In this document: positions 19,507 to 31,500 of the stretch, in pieces
Position numbering within the stretch: position 1 is the stretch's first letter
Layout: every line of letters starts with the position of its first letter
Source of the DNA: Liolophura sinensis
Lineage: Eukaryota; Mollusca; Polyplacophora; Chitonida; Chitonidae
Direction: 5' to 3'
Assembly: GCF_032854445.1 (NCBI RefSeq)
Contig: NC_088297.1
Location: 15,945,127 to 16,009,126, forward strand
DNA: 64,000 nucleotides
Translations under genes and position numbers: made by a program
The notes under the pieces: generated by a model
Told to the model about the DNA's origin: nothing
The model's database searches: none
Seen by the model: the letters and a program-made list of their open reading frames with translations, nothing else

Positions 19507-22500
19507 GTGAGTTTTTATGGTGCTTGTACGTCCTTGCAGCAGTATACGCTTGCCATAGCGACAAATATGTAACTCTGATTAAGGTGGTTTTGCCACAAGA
19601 GTTACAATGCAAAACAATGTGGAATGTTATAGTCATGTCCCCATTGAATGATATTTTGTTTGTCATTACTTTATGTAAATGTGTTGCCTTCATCAACAAG
19701 TGTCACTGGTAATTACAGTATAGCCTAGCCGAATAGGGCCTATGAGAGATACGCGTTCCTGGGAGTTTCGTGTTGGGGCACTGGCGCATGTAACGGAAGT
19801 TGGGGTTAGAACCCTGGCGGTTCACAGCAACAGGCCTCCCAAGAACTCGTATCTCTCATAGGCACTATATCCTATGCCCTAGATGCATCATACGTGGACC
19901 CTTATCCAATCCTTACTGCCATCCTGACGTAACCATACGCCCATGGGACCATCAGGCCTTACATGGGAGGGTTTCAGCAACCTGCAGATGGTCGTTGGTT
20001 TCCCCTGGGTACTGCCCGGTTTCCTCCTACCATAAATTGCTGGCTGCTTTCCTGTAAGTGAAATATTCTTGAGTACGGTGTAAAACAGAAATCAAATAAA
20101 TGAATAAATAAATAAATAAATAATTAATACAGTGTAGATTTTTAAACACTTGTACAGATTGGAACATAAGTGAAAGATGCTGTGATGCCATCATTAGTTG
20201 CACTAAATAATCCGCAGACATCTGAATAGTTACTTTGTTGTAGAGTTTTCAAGCGGACTGGCCGCAAGAACATAAACATGTACCAGTTGTGTTAGTGTCA
20301 TAATATCGTGGGCCGCGGAATGTCGTAAAATGATGCTCGGATTGTCTTGTCACGATGGTACCATGGTGGCGACATGATGCACAAATCCTGATCAGATTGT
20401 ACGACCATTAGACACATGCAATGGAACATAATCTGACTATGGCGGGCCCACCATACGCGGACAGTGGACCTATGATGGTCGTGGGATATTTGGCCGGAAT
20501 GCGGCTGTACTGTACTTTGTATTTGAGTACTTACAGATAAGAAAAATCCCATTCTCATAATCTTATGAAATGAAATGTGTGCTCTGGTTGTTTCACAAGT
20601 TAGCTTGCATATAAACAGAATTTGCCATTCAATCTTGTTTGATATGGAAGCAGAATCAATTTTGTCTGTACCTTGGAGTGAATAGGACTAATCACAGGGG
20701 CTCAGACATGTCAGAATAAATACCAGTTGGCTTGTCTCAGGCGATTGCAGTTTGCCTTGTTCAGGCGCAGTAATAACTGAACCAGTCCCAGGACAGACAC
20801 TTGTTTTTGAGTCAGTTTTGGAACAACAAGCAGGAAAATATATTTTCAAGCCCTGAATTATAAGTCCCTTCCCAACTATGATTATGTATAAATTACAGCA
20901 TATCAACTGTTTTGCTTGATTTTTTTTTACAGGAATGGCAGCCCTCTTATGCACATGGGGTCAAGTTTTGTTGCCTTTATGGTAAGAGATAATAGTTACA
21001 TAAAATATAAAAAAATTATTTTATAATTATTATGTCAATTTCCCCACCTCCTAAAAGAACAATGGTTTACAGCCACATTGGTTTCATGTGAACATAGGCT
21101 GGTATAGCAGAATTTGCTCCAGTATGGTTCCCAGTAGCAGATCAGTGCCTATTGTCTAATAGTTATAATAGTCTTATAATAGTCTTTGAAATTCTTCGTT
21201 AAGCACATCATGGAGTAGATCACATTTATGGTTTCAGTTTCAGAGCTTCCTGTATCGGTAGGAAAAATAGGCAATTTTGGTTTGACACTGATTTATGATA
21301 AATGACACAATGGTGTAGTGGACTGAAATAACCCCCCCCCCCCCCCACCCATGGCTGGTTCTGCCTCATGGGGTTCCCATGTTCCTAAGGTGGTTTAATA
21401 CACCAAGTACTCTTAAACTTTATGATTTATTAGTATTGGTGTTTTATGTCGTACTCAATATTTCACTATATATGCGACGGCTTCTAGCATGATGGTGGGA
21501 AGAAACCGGGCAGAGAGGGGAAATCCATCACTGTTCGCAGGTTGCAGGAAGATAAAACTTGGGCATTGTTGTGTAATTAACAACTTTTTTTCACTTTCGC
21601 TTTTTTCTTCACCAGTTTCATTTACATATATAGTAAATATGAATTGGATAATATAACATTCTGGCGGGATTAAAGCTAAATGAGCTTGTGTAAGGCATTA
21701 AGAATTTAACCAATCAGGTAATTTTGTCACTACATGTATCGCGCTTTGAACTCGGCATATAAATAGGTTATATGAAATGGATCTCTAAAACACAGATTGT
21801 TTTTCTTAGCCAAATGAAAAAAATTAGGCTCCCAAAATTTTTTTTTTCATTTTCATTTTTGGAGTATTTTTTATACCTGTTAATTACCTCTGTTTTATGC
21901 ATGTTTTCCGTGAATGATCCAATTTCTTTTGGAAATTATGTCATCGTTTATCTTGCTTGGAAGAAAACTTCAATATCAAACAAATACCAATGAAAAGAGT
22001 ATGCATTTTCTCGCAGGTGCATGCCATGAAAAATTCTAATATGTACCTCAAGTTGATAAACTGTAAATAAAGTCAGTGCCAAAATCCGCTGTGGGCGACT
22101 CCATTTTGCCTAAGAACTAGTCCTGAAATCTTCTGTATTAGGAAGAGAATTTCCGTCGGAAACCGCCGAAGTGCAGTTCGTACGTTTCCTGTAGAACTCT
22201 TCTTCCCAGAAGGTAGCAAACAGTACAGTTCGTTTTCCACTTGACGATTGAGAAACCAGAATGTTGGACATAGGTTCCGGGTTTACACAAACAAGCCGGC
22301 AGTTTTAACGACTCTCATTGGCTGAGAGGCAACACACCCCCAGCATAAATTACAGGGTGCTAAAGATGAGGACGCGATGGACAGCGATTTATGTCAGCTT
22401 TGCCATTTGCAGCCTTTTTTGTATGGTGAGGAAAAATTGCAAACTTATGCAACAGGCGTCACCAGATAGAAAAAATGTGCTCTTTTCAGCCTCTAGTGTC

Positions 22501-25500
22501 ATTTTGTAAAGTTTTCTTCTCGTTTAAGAATACTGAACTTTGAAACAGTTTTTATGCCCCAAAAAGAAGGCTGACATTTTTTTTTACTATTATATCTTAT
22601 TACACATCCTGAACTGCACATAAAGAAATAAAACTAAAGCGTTTCATGTGTCCTTTAAGAGGAATGTACTTAGTATTTGTCAGCTCATTATCAGTGTAAT
22701 ATGTGACTGGGGCAGCACTGTAGATATCGGCATTTGGTCCGGGCCTGTTACAAGAAGAAACTGTTGTGATGTGATGGAAATTATGTAAATACGTCATGTG
22801 AAAACAAATTGCCATTTCCTGAGGATTTATTGCGTGAACTGAAGCAGTTTTGATTCTGTACCACGCATCAACCACAATTTTATGACCACTACGTTTGTAA
22901 GGCAAAGATGTTTGCCAAGCATGGTAGAAGGCTTTGGTTCATCTTTATGGCCTTGGGCTATTCTCACATGTATTGTTTAAATTTTTAATTATTATTTTTA
23001 TTTTTTTTTACATGTATTGTATTTTTGTTCTCAGGAAGGCCTCATGTCATTTGAGGACGAGAGGCTGTCTGTTGCCATGAAAGCTCTTCAGGAAACAGAG
23101 AAACGATGCGAAACAAACAACGGATTTGTCAGTTCGTTTAAACGAAAGCTGAGTCGCAAGAAAAATACTGTAAATATGCTTGTATGATGATGTGCATTGT
23201 ACATCTAGTAAATTCATAATCTTTCATTTAGAAGGCTCTTTTTATATTTTGTCAAAATTTTTTTCCAAACTTTGTTAGTCCTTATTTGTTTCTTATTTGT
23301 TTATTTGGTGGAATTTTGGAGATAGGGTATGATCAAAAGATAAATTATAGGCAAAAAGTCAGTTTTGTCATACTATTATTTCAACTGAACAAACCTGTAA
23401 AAATATGTATTTTGGACTATTTTATTTATCAGAAGTTAGACTTTCTAACCAGCAAGCTGCTTTGGGTTATTCATAGCCCTTGACTTCTTGCTAAGTCCTT
23501 TTCCATTATTTTAATTTGCAGACCCAATCACAGCTCAACCTGGAGGACAAACTACAGCGAGATGTCATCATAGCAGACACAATTCTCTATCAGTCCATCC
23601 TCACCTTCTTAAACCAGGACATTCCCAGCTACGTCAAGGGAGGCTGGCTGCTGCGCAAAGCGTACAAAATCTACGACAGGGTTCACAAAACTGTGGTACA
23701 GCTCCAGCAGAAACTCTCAGATTCCAAGATACCGGGACGAGCTGATCTCACCAAAAGTGCAGCAACAGACGGCAATGAGAACGAACTCACCGAAGACCTG
23801 TTATCACAGCTTTTGGCCGCTGTCAGTTTCGGCTACGGAACTCTGCAGCTCTCGATATCCCTGGTGCCGCCCAAGATTCTTAAGATCATTGAATTTTTGG
23901 GCTTTGAAGGGGATAGAGAAGCTGGGTTATCTGCCCTTCATTACACCAGTAACAGCCGTGATATGAGAGCTCCATTGGCGATGCTGGGAGTCCTGTGGTA
24001 TCACACAATATTACGTCCCTTCTTTGCCCTGGATGGTACAAATGCAGCTGCGGGTGAGTACTGCATGGTTTTGTGTGGATGAGGTGTGTGAAGGAGAAAA
24101 GAGGGCTTGGTGGTGACCTAGAGGCCCTTAGATAAACTTCCATAGTACAACACCGTGAGTTTATTGCTTGGCACAGTAAGTTTTAAACCTTGTGGTACTG
24201 TAACAGTAAATTAGTGTGCATTTACTGTATCTGCTGCATGTCTGAAAATTGCACAGTTCTAAGCAGTTGCCACACAGTACCATCAGGCTTCAACAGAGTG
24301 CATGTACTCATGACGGCTGTTTGCAATAAAAACCCCACGTACTATGCAGTACTGAAATGAAATTGCCAAATGGTACAGGACAGCTGGCACAGTGTTTTGA
24401 CCATTTTGAACAGTATTGCATGGTTTTTAAATTAACCAGCCAGAGGTCACAGCTTTGCTGTGTACAGAAATGTTACCTACATGTTTCCTCACTCTGTGTT
24501 TTAGTTCTGACAGGACACTGAGTCATATATCCATGTTATTATTCTTGGGCGTAAAATAACTACCACTGAACAACAACAACGTACACCACAGATATTATTC
24601 AAATCTCCATAAATTTAGTACTGAGATAAAGCCAAATAGCCAAGGCATCCATTTCTCCCGTCGCAGCAAACCGCTGCTGTTTCAAGCCAATGTTTTGAAA
24701 CAGCCAAATCTGTGAGTTGTACCTGATAGCACTCTGCTTCTGTCGTGTCCCCGCCCACAACATTATAGGGAGCATCAAGTTGCAGCATCAGTCCCGAAAC
24801 CAGCATGGCAGTGGGTGAAGTGGAATAGCTCAAAGTCTTTATTTTACAATTGTTTAATATCTGAAAAGCTTTACCCGTAAATTTATAATATGAAACAGAG
24901 AATGTTGACGTGTAAATTGATGCTTCCTGAAAATGGCAGGAAAATGCACATGCCCGGATGTAATTTGTGATCAGGAACAAATCGCACATTTGATAGCTTC
25001 AAAACATCAACTCGAGATATCAGCACGGAAGGAAAAGCCATCTGGGGTTGATACGGTGGCTATTTTGCTTTACCCAAGTACAAAATTTTTGATGGTTTGG
25101 GCAATATCCTGGGTGCATGCCGTTGTTGTTGAGAGGTAGGTATTTTTCGGCCGTGAGTGAAAGACATGAAGATACGGATCTGTGTCAAGACTCCTATTGT
25201 GCAGGACCACAAGCATGTATGTCATATTTATAGATCATAAAATGTATTTTTGCGTGACATCGAAGCCTGAACGACGAGCTTATGAGGAATGTTCTGCTCA
25301 TTTGGCTAGATTTGTGTGTGTCAAAATATGTTATAATAAGGTCTAGGGATGTTGTATTCCTTTGCCAAGAGGTTGGTGTCAAACTTTGTTGTAACAAGTG
25401 GTGTTCTTGTTCACCACACAGGTGTGCCTGATGCTGAGGCTGTCCTCGACGCCAAACAGAAGGACTTCAACAATTCCTCTCTCTTTTTATTCTTTAGAGG

Positions 25501-28500
25501 CAGGGTTCAGCGAATGAAGGTACGTTTATCTGTTTATTAACTTGAGGTTCAATGCTGTACTGAAGAATAATGAGTGCAATCAGTTTTATGAACAGAGGAA
25601 ATTTGAGCGCCTCAGTTAAACTACTGACTTTAGACATGTACATGTAACTTATTGACTTTCAAACATATGATTATGCTGGCATGCATATATTTGCCTGCTA
25701 CATTGGTAGAAGACGAGTGGTATTCAAGTAAGGTATTTATTTATTTATTTGATTGGTGTTTTCGCCGTACTCAAGAATATTTCACTTATACGACGGCAGC
25801 CAGCGTTATGGTGGGAGGAAATCAGGCAACCCGAAACCATCATCGAATGTACGAAGACTGTATAAGATGGTCCCACAAGCACTGTCAACATCATATTATC
25901 ATCAAGGCCCAACTTCCATTATGAACCAGGAAGTCCAGAAATTCTTTGTCCAATCCCAGGATTGAACCCATTCCTCATGGCCAAAAGTTTAGATCCTCTG
26001 TGCTCATCCACAGAATATATTTTCAGAAATGCTAATTTACACGTGTGATTCGAAAAATATTACTAGCATTAAAAATTTTAACATTTTAAACTTTTAAACT
26101 ATTACGGTTTTCAAGTTTTAACTAAATTGTTAGTTATTTTGACATGTTTTGAACATGTTCGTGTTTTTATTTAGATGCTCTCATTGCCACTTCAAAACCA
26201 TTCACTGCTTCCTTGTTTAAGTATTTTTCTCGTAAAACATTTCATTTGTTCATTGTTGTGCTGCTGTTTAAATTGAAGCCATGCCATGTTTTCAGAGGGA
26301 GACGGAGGCCTCCCTAATGACCTACAACACTGCACTGGCCCTAGCGGCTGACCAGAGAGAATTACAGCTAATGTGTCTCTATGAAATAGGTAAGTTTTAC
26401 AAATCTCCAGTGCACTTTCGGGCTCATTTATGTGTAGCATTATCACTGTACAAATGTAGACAACAGGGAAATAATCCAATTGTTGTTTGCCTCAGTTGTG
26501 GCCCTTGACCAAGATGGGCATAGCGCCATCTGGAGGATAACTCATTGACATAGTCCATTGAATTATACCACTGAATTATCCCATACTCTAACCCACCCCC
26601 ACCCCACAAACCCACCCCACCCCACACCCACCCCTTTCTTGCCTTAACTGAGCATTGTTTCCTGTTGGATGTTCCTGTCTGGCTTTCACTTTTTTACACC
26701 ATTATGTCATAGGGTTGCCCTAATTCGTCAGCTTTTGTTAACTGCCTCTGCAACTAATATTCTGAAACATTCTGAGAAATCATTTTGCACAGTTTAATGA
26801 AGCTTTCAGTTTTAATGACATAAACAAGTAATTTTTAGGGTCATTTTCATAATAATTTTGTGCATACATTCCACTGGAAACAGAGCTTTAGTTTTGAAAA
26901 GGTTGAAGAATTTACAGTAATTGTTAATTACATGTAGAGATCAGGGGAAAAGTCTTTGTTTGATTTTATTATCCCACATTTCTGCAACAGTAGAGTGAGG
27001 GGTATTGATTTTTATATGAAATGTCTCATCCATATATTTATCTAGATATGATTAATTTTATGTGCTGTTTAATTTTTTTTCAATTTTGAAAACCATCTCT
27101 GTCCATGTATACCTTATGCAAATTCTGTGATTATTGATTGTTGCCTCGCCGAAAATAACTCAAGTGTTGTTTTGTCTTGATAATTGTCTTTCACTCTTTT
27201 AGGCTGGTGTCATCTACTTCGCTTACAATGGCACGAATCCCTGAAATGTTTCCTCAGGTATGTTCTAGTAAAGGACACCTTTTTTAATGTTTGGATAGTT
27301 TCTGATTAAGATCTTTATGTTGACTTCGTTTATACCTTTATCAAGAGTAGCAGTCAGCATTTAACATAAGTCTGCATTAACAGGTAGCTTTGTTTGCCAG
27401 TGCATCTCTCATTTCCATGAGCCGCAAGAGGTGCAGATTCAGTCCAGTCATGTGTAGGAGAATTTGTAGATTTCCCATTTGCATTTGTGGAGCCATTTAC
27501 ACATTCATGCTTGGTGCTTTAGTTGGAGGCCACTTTCTGTCCATTTTGTCCGCTCCAGGAGCTGTAGATCCCATGGCCAATCCTGAGTCGAGTCACACCT
27601 AAGACTTTAAAAGAGGAAGTTGTAACGTCCTCACTTGGCCCTCAGCAGGAAGGGGATACTGCAACGACTGGTTGACCCGTATCAGTATAATGGCTTGGGC
27701 AGAGCAGCTTACTTGCCTTCGGCAAGGCGTCTCGATGAAGCAGCACTAGATAAATGAGCGGTGGAAATCCATCCTGCAACAAGATAGCGCATTACATGCA
27801 CTCTAAGGATTTCTTCGTCGTCATATGACTGAAAAATTGTTTAGTACGACGTTAAACCCCAAGCACGCAATCAGTCTTCTGTCCATTTATGTGGTGTGTG
27901 CCCCATGTGTGCAAAAGTTTTGTAACTTGCTACTTGCCAAAGCTCAGGGGTGTTACTCCAGTTTCCTCCACCCACAAAAATGATTACTATATTGTACTGG
28001 TTAAACATTATTGATTGTGACATATAGCAAATAAATAAATCTAATAAATTCTCCAGATTGTTATTTTTAATCTTGTGTTTTAGGCTAAGTGAAGAATCCA
28101 AATGGTCCAAGTGTTACTACGAGTACCTTCTTGCTAGTAAGTATAAGCAGTGTGGTATTTTTTTCTTTCGAAGATAAGCCACATCAGAATCCTTACATCT
28201 CCTGCTGATAAAAACTGACAAAACCTGACATACTTTGTATAATGTAGCACATAATATACCTATATCTAATATAACATAAAGCTGACTTGTGACTCTCTCT
28301 CTCTCTCTCTTTCTTTAGTCTGTGCAGGGGCCTTAGGAGACACAGCAGGCGCTAGGGAGAGATTCAAAGTCGTCCCCTCCCTGGTGAAGAGGAAGAATAA
28401 TCAGATTGAGGCATTTGTCGCCCGCAGGGTAAGTTACTGCCGCCAATTCCACACGGTCATTTCTAACATAAATCAGTCATTCTCTAAAGCACATATTTTT

Positions 28501-31500
28501 GGACCTGATAGAGAATATAGAGTTTTGGAGATGTTTAGTTAGAGTTGTTTCCCCTTAGTGTTGATAAACAGACTTCTCAGGTTTGTCTTCAAAGGATGTA
28601 TGAAATTCTGGGTTTTTACTTCTTCGTGTGGAGAATAGGCTGTGCCTTAACGTATTGAAGTACAAAAAGGCTTTTGCTTTCTTACTGAAGTTTGAAAATG
28701 GCTTTAAACCTCAGCTGTCAAATTACTGTCAAATCAGCTTTGCAGGGGTGGTAAGCTGGTACCGCGTTCACTATTTGTTCTTCGATGACGTCATTTCCGA
28801 ATATTCCCTGCCACTGATGGAAAATATACATAAGTATATTAAGAAATATAAAATATGCCTCAAAAATGGAGAGAAAAAAATTCTCATTTTTGGCGTATTC
28901 TTTTTGCTTTTCCTTAAAACCATAGTGTTGGTGAAGGTGAATCTTCACTCAGGTAAGTAAATAAGGAACTACTTGGATTGATTGATGTGAAAAAAATATT
29001 TTCACCGCATTGTAACTGAAAATGTATACCTGCATGGGAATTTGAGCTGGTAGGAAATTTCTTTATTATTTCCGGTTAGTCTGAGAAGCTGGGGAAGACC
29101 GTTCCCAGTGCTGAATGCATGCAGCTGTTGACTGTTGAACTGCTGTTTCTCTGGAATGCTTTCCCCACGTGTACAGAAGAGGAATTGAGGGGGTTGTTAA
29201 AAGGTAGGTGTTTTAACAGATCATTATAAGCATATCTCAGACATGTCTGCATGCACAGGAAAGATATGACAGTTTTGATGCATGCACAGTATAAGCCTAC
29301 ATGTACCAGGCCTCTATTCGCTTTGACAATATTTCAACAAGTCAGTCAGGGCTTTTGTGGCCGAGAGTGTTAGCACACCAGCGCAACTCATGCTGGCTTC
29401 CTCTCCGGCCGTGTGTGGGAAGATCTGCGAGCAACCTGCAGATGGTAGTGGGTTTCCCATGGGCTCTACCCCAGTTTCCTCTCACCACAGTGCTGGCCAA
29501 GTATTCTTGAGTACAGAGTAAAACACCAATAAGATACATAAATAAATAAATACATGAACAAATATACTCAAGTATTCTTGAGTACAGAGTAAAACACCAA
29601 TAAGATACATAAATAAATAAATACATGAACAAATATGCTCAAGTATTCTTGAGTACAGAGTAAAACACCAGTAAGATATATAAATAAATAAATACATGAA
29701 CAAATCAATCAGCGCTTTACCTTTTGACAGGAATCCAACTCTTGTGATGACTCCCATAAGCCAGAACTACAAAAATCCTAACAGATGCCCATTACGTCAC
29801 GGAAATTGTTATTAAATTTTTAAAATGACCAAAGTTTCCAAATTTCTAACTAGCATACCTCCTGTAGACCGGTGGATGTCTACATCGGTGTGTGAATGTT
29901 GTGATTTTGTCTGTCCTCAGTATGCGAGAGTCAAACAGAGAGGGGCGTACTTCATCTGAAGTGTCTAATAGAGGGCGCTTTGTACCGAGAGCTTCAAGAT
30001 GAGGAACTGGCCACTACAGTAAGTACACTCCCTCGATTTGAATCTCAGATGGCTTGCCTGTGGAGGGGTTTGTTGCTATGACAATTATCTGCTGTTCAAG
30101 ATTCATCATTTCTTTTCAAGGCTGGTGCATTTTTTCTTGCAGTCGTGTTCAGATTTGGCATTCAGTTACAAAATTTTGAACATGTGTTGATGGTAGAAAG
30201 GCTTGCCCTATATTGATGATGTTTTCTGATGTATTAAAGCTTAAAGTTCATTGTATGATTCAAACCATATAAAGTTTTATGGTGTGAAATTCTTGTAAAT
30301 ATAAATTAGTAATTATGCAACAAATAGATGTATATTGTGAGATGTGAGGGGGCCTCCGCAGCCGAGGTGTTTAGAATGTCAACGTTGCACAGTGACCAAG
30401 GAACCTGGCACAAGTGCAGTTACTGTCAGTGGCGGATGTGCGTGGGAAGGTCTGCCACCAACCTGCAGTTGGTCGTGGTTTTCCTCCCATCCCAGCCTAG
30501 GTGTTTAGAATGTCAGCGCTTACAGTGACCAAGGAACCTGGCACAAGTGCAGTTGCTGTTAGTACCGGCTGTGCGTGGGAAGGTCTGCCACCAACCTGCG
30601 GATGGTCGTGGATTTCCCCGGGCTCTGCCCGGTTCCCTTTCCCCATAATGCTGGCCGCTGTCGTATAAGTGAAATATTCTTGAGTTTGATGTAAAACATC
30701 AGTGAAATAAATAAATAAATAAATATAGTCAGATATGTGGGATATCAGATGGACTTGTGTTAACATAGATCACTTTTGCAGAAAACACACCGAAAAACAT
30801 TACTGCTAAAATGGTGCACATAAATGTTATGAAATATTATTTTTACAGCTAAATCTGACATTTATCAAATATGATTTCAATGTACATTTACATGTACACA
30901 TACCTTCTACACAGATCTTGAAATATCTTTCTAACTTGTCTAAGGCGAGTAGAAAATATGCAACTTGTTTGAAGGCATGGGCGAAATTTTAGGTCATTTA
31001 CGGTACATGCACTGATTGTGTCTTTACAGGCTCTGTAAGTGCATGTTTTTAAGCCAGTGGAGGTCATGAAATATTGTTTTGGAGCTAACTCTTTTTGCCA
31101 ATATGATTATAATCTAACTCTCAACAGATCAACAGGAACTCCCAGAAACAGGTGAAACGTACAGTTTGCATGAGCAAAGTTTTGGGTCATTTACTATCAT
31201 ACATGAAGTATATCCAGCTATCAATTGTGTGTCAGTCATGGTGGTATGTGTTTGTCTGCAGTGTTTGGAAGAAGCCATAGCGCGCCACCAGGGTATGAAG
31301 GATGACCTACATGTGGCTGCTTTCGCTATGTTTGAGTTGGCTACAATCTACCTGAAATCACCTCAGGTAAGGCTGGATAGGGGCTCAAATCTCAGTCTGG
31401 GTAATAGACTCGCTTCGCGTGTTGAGTGGTGTATGTAACAGAACTGACATACATGTACAACGGTATTAATGTATGCAAAGTACTTGCACACCTATGGTCT

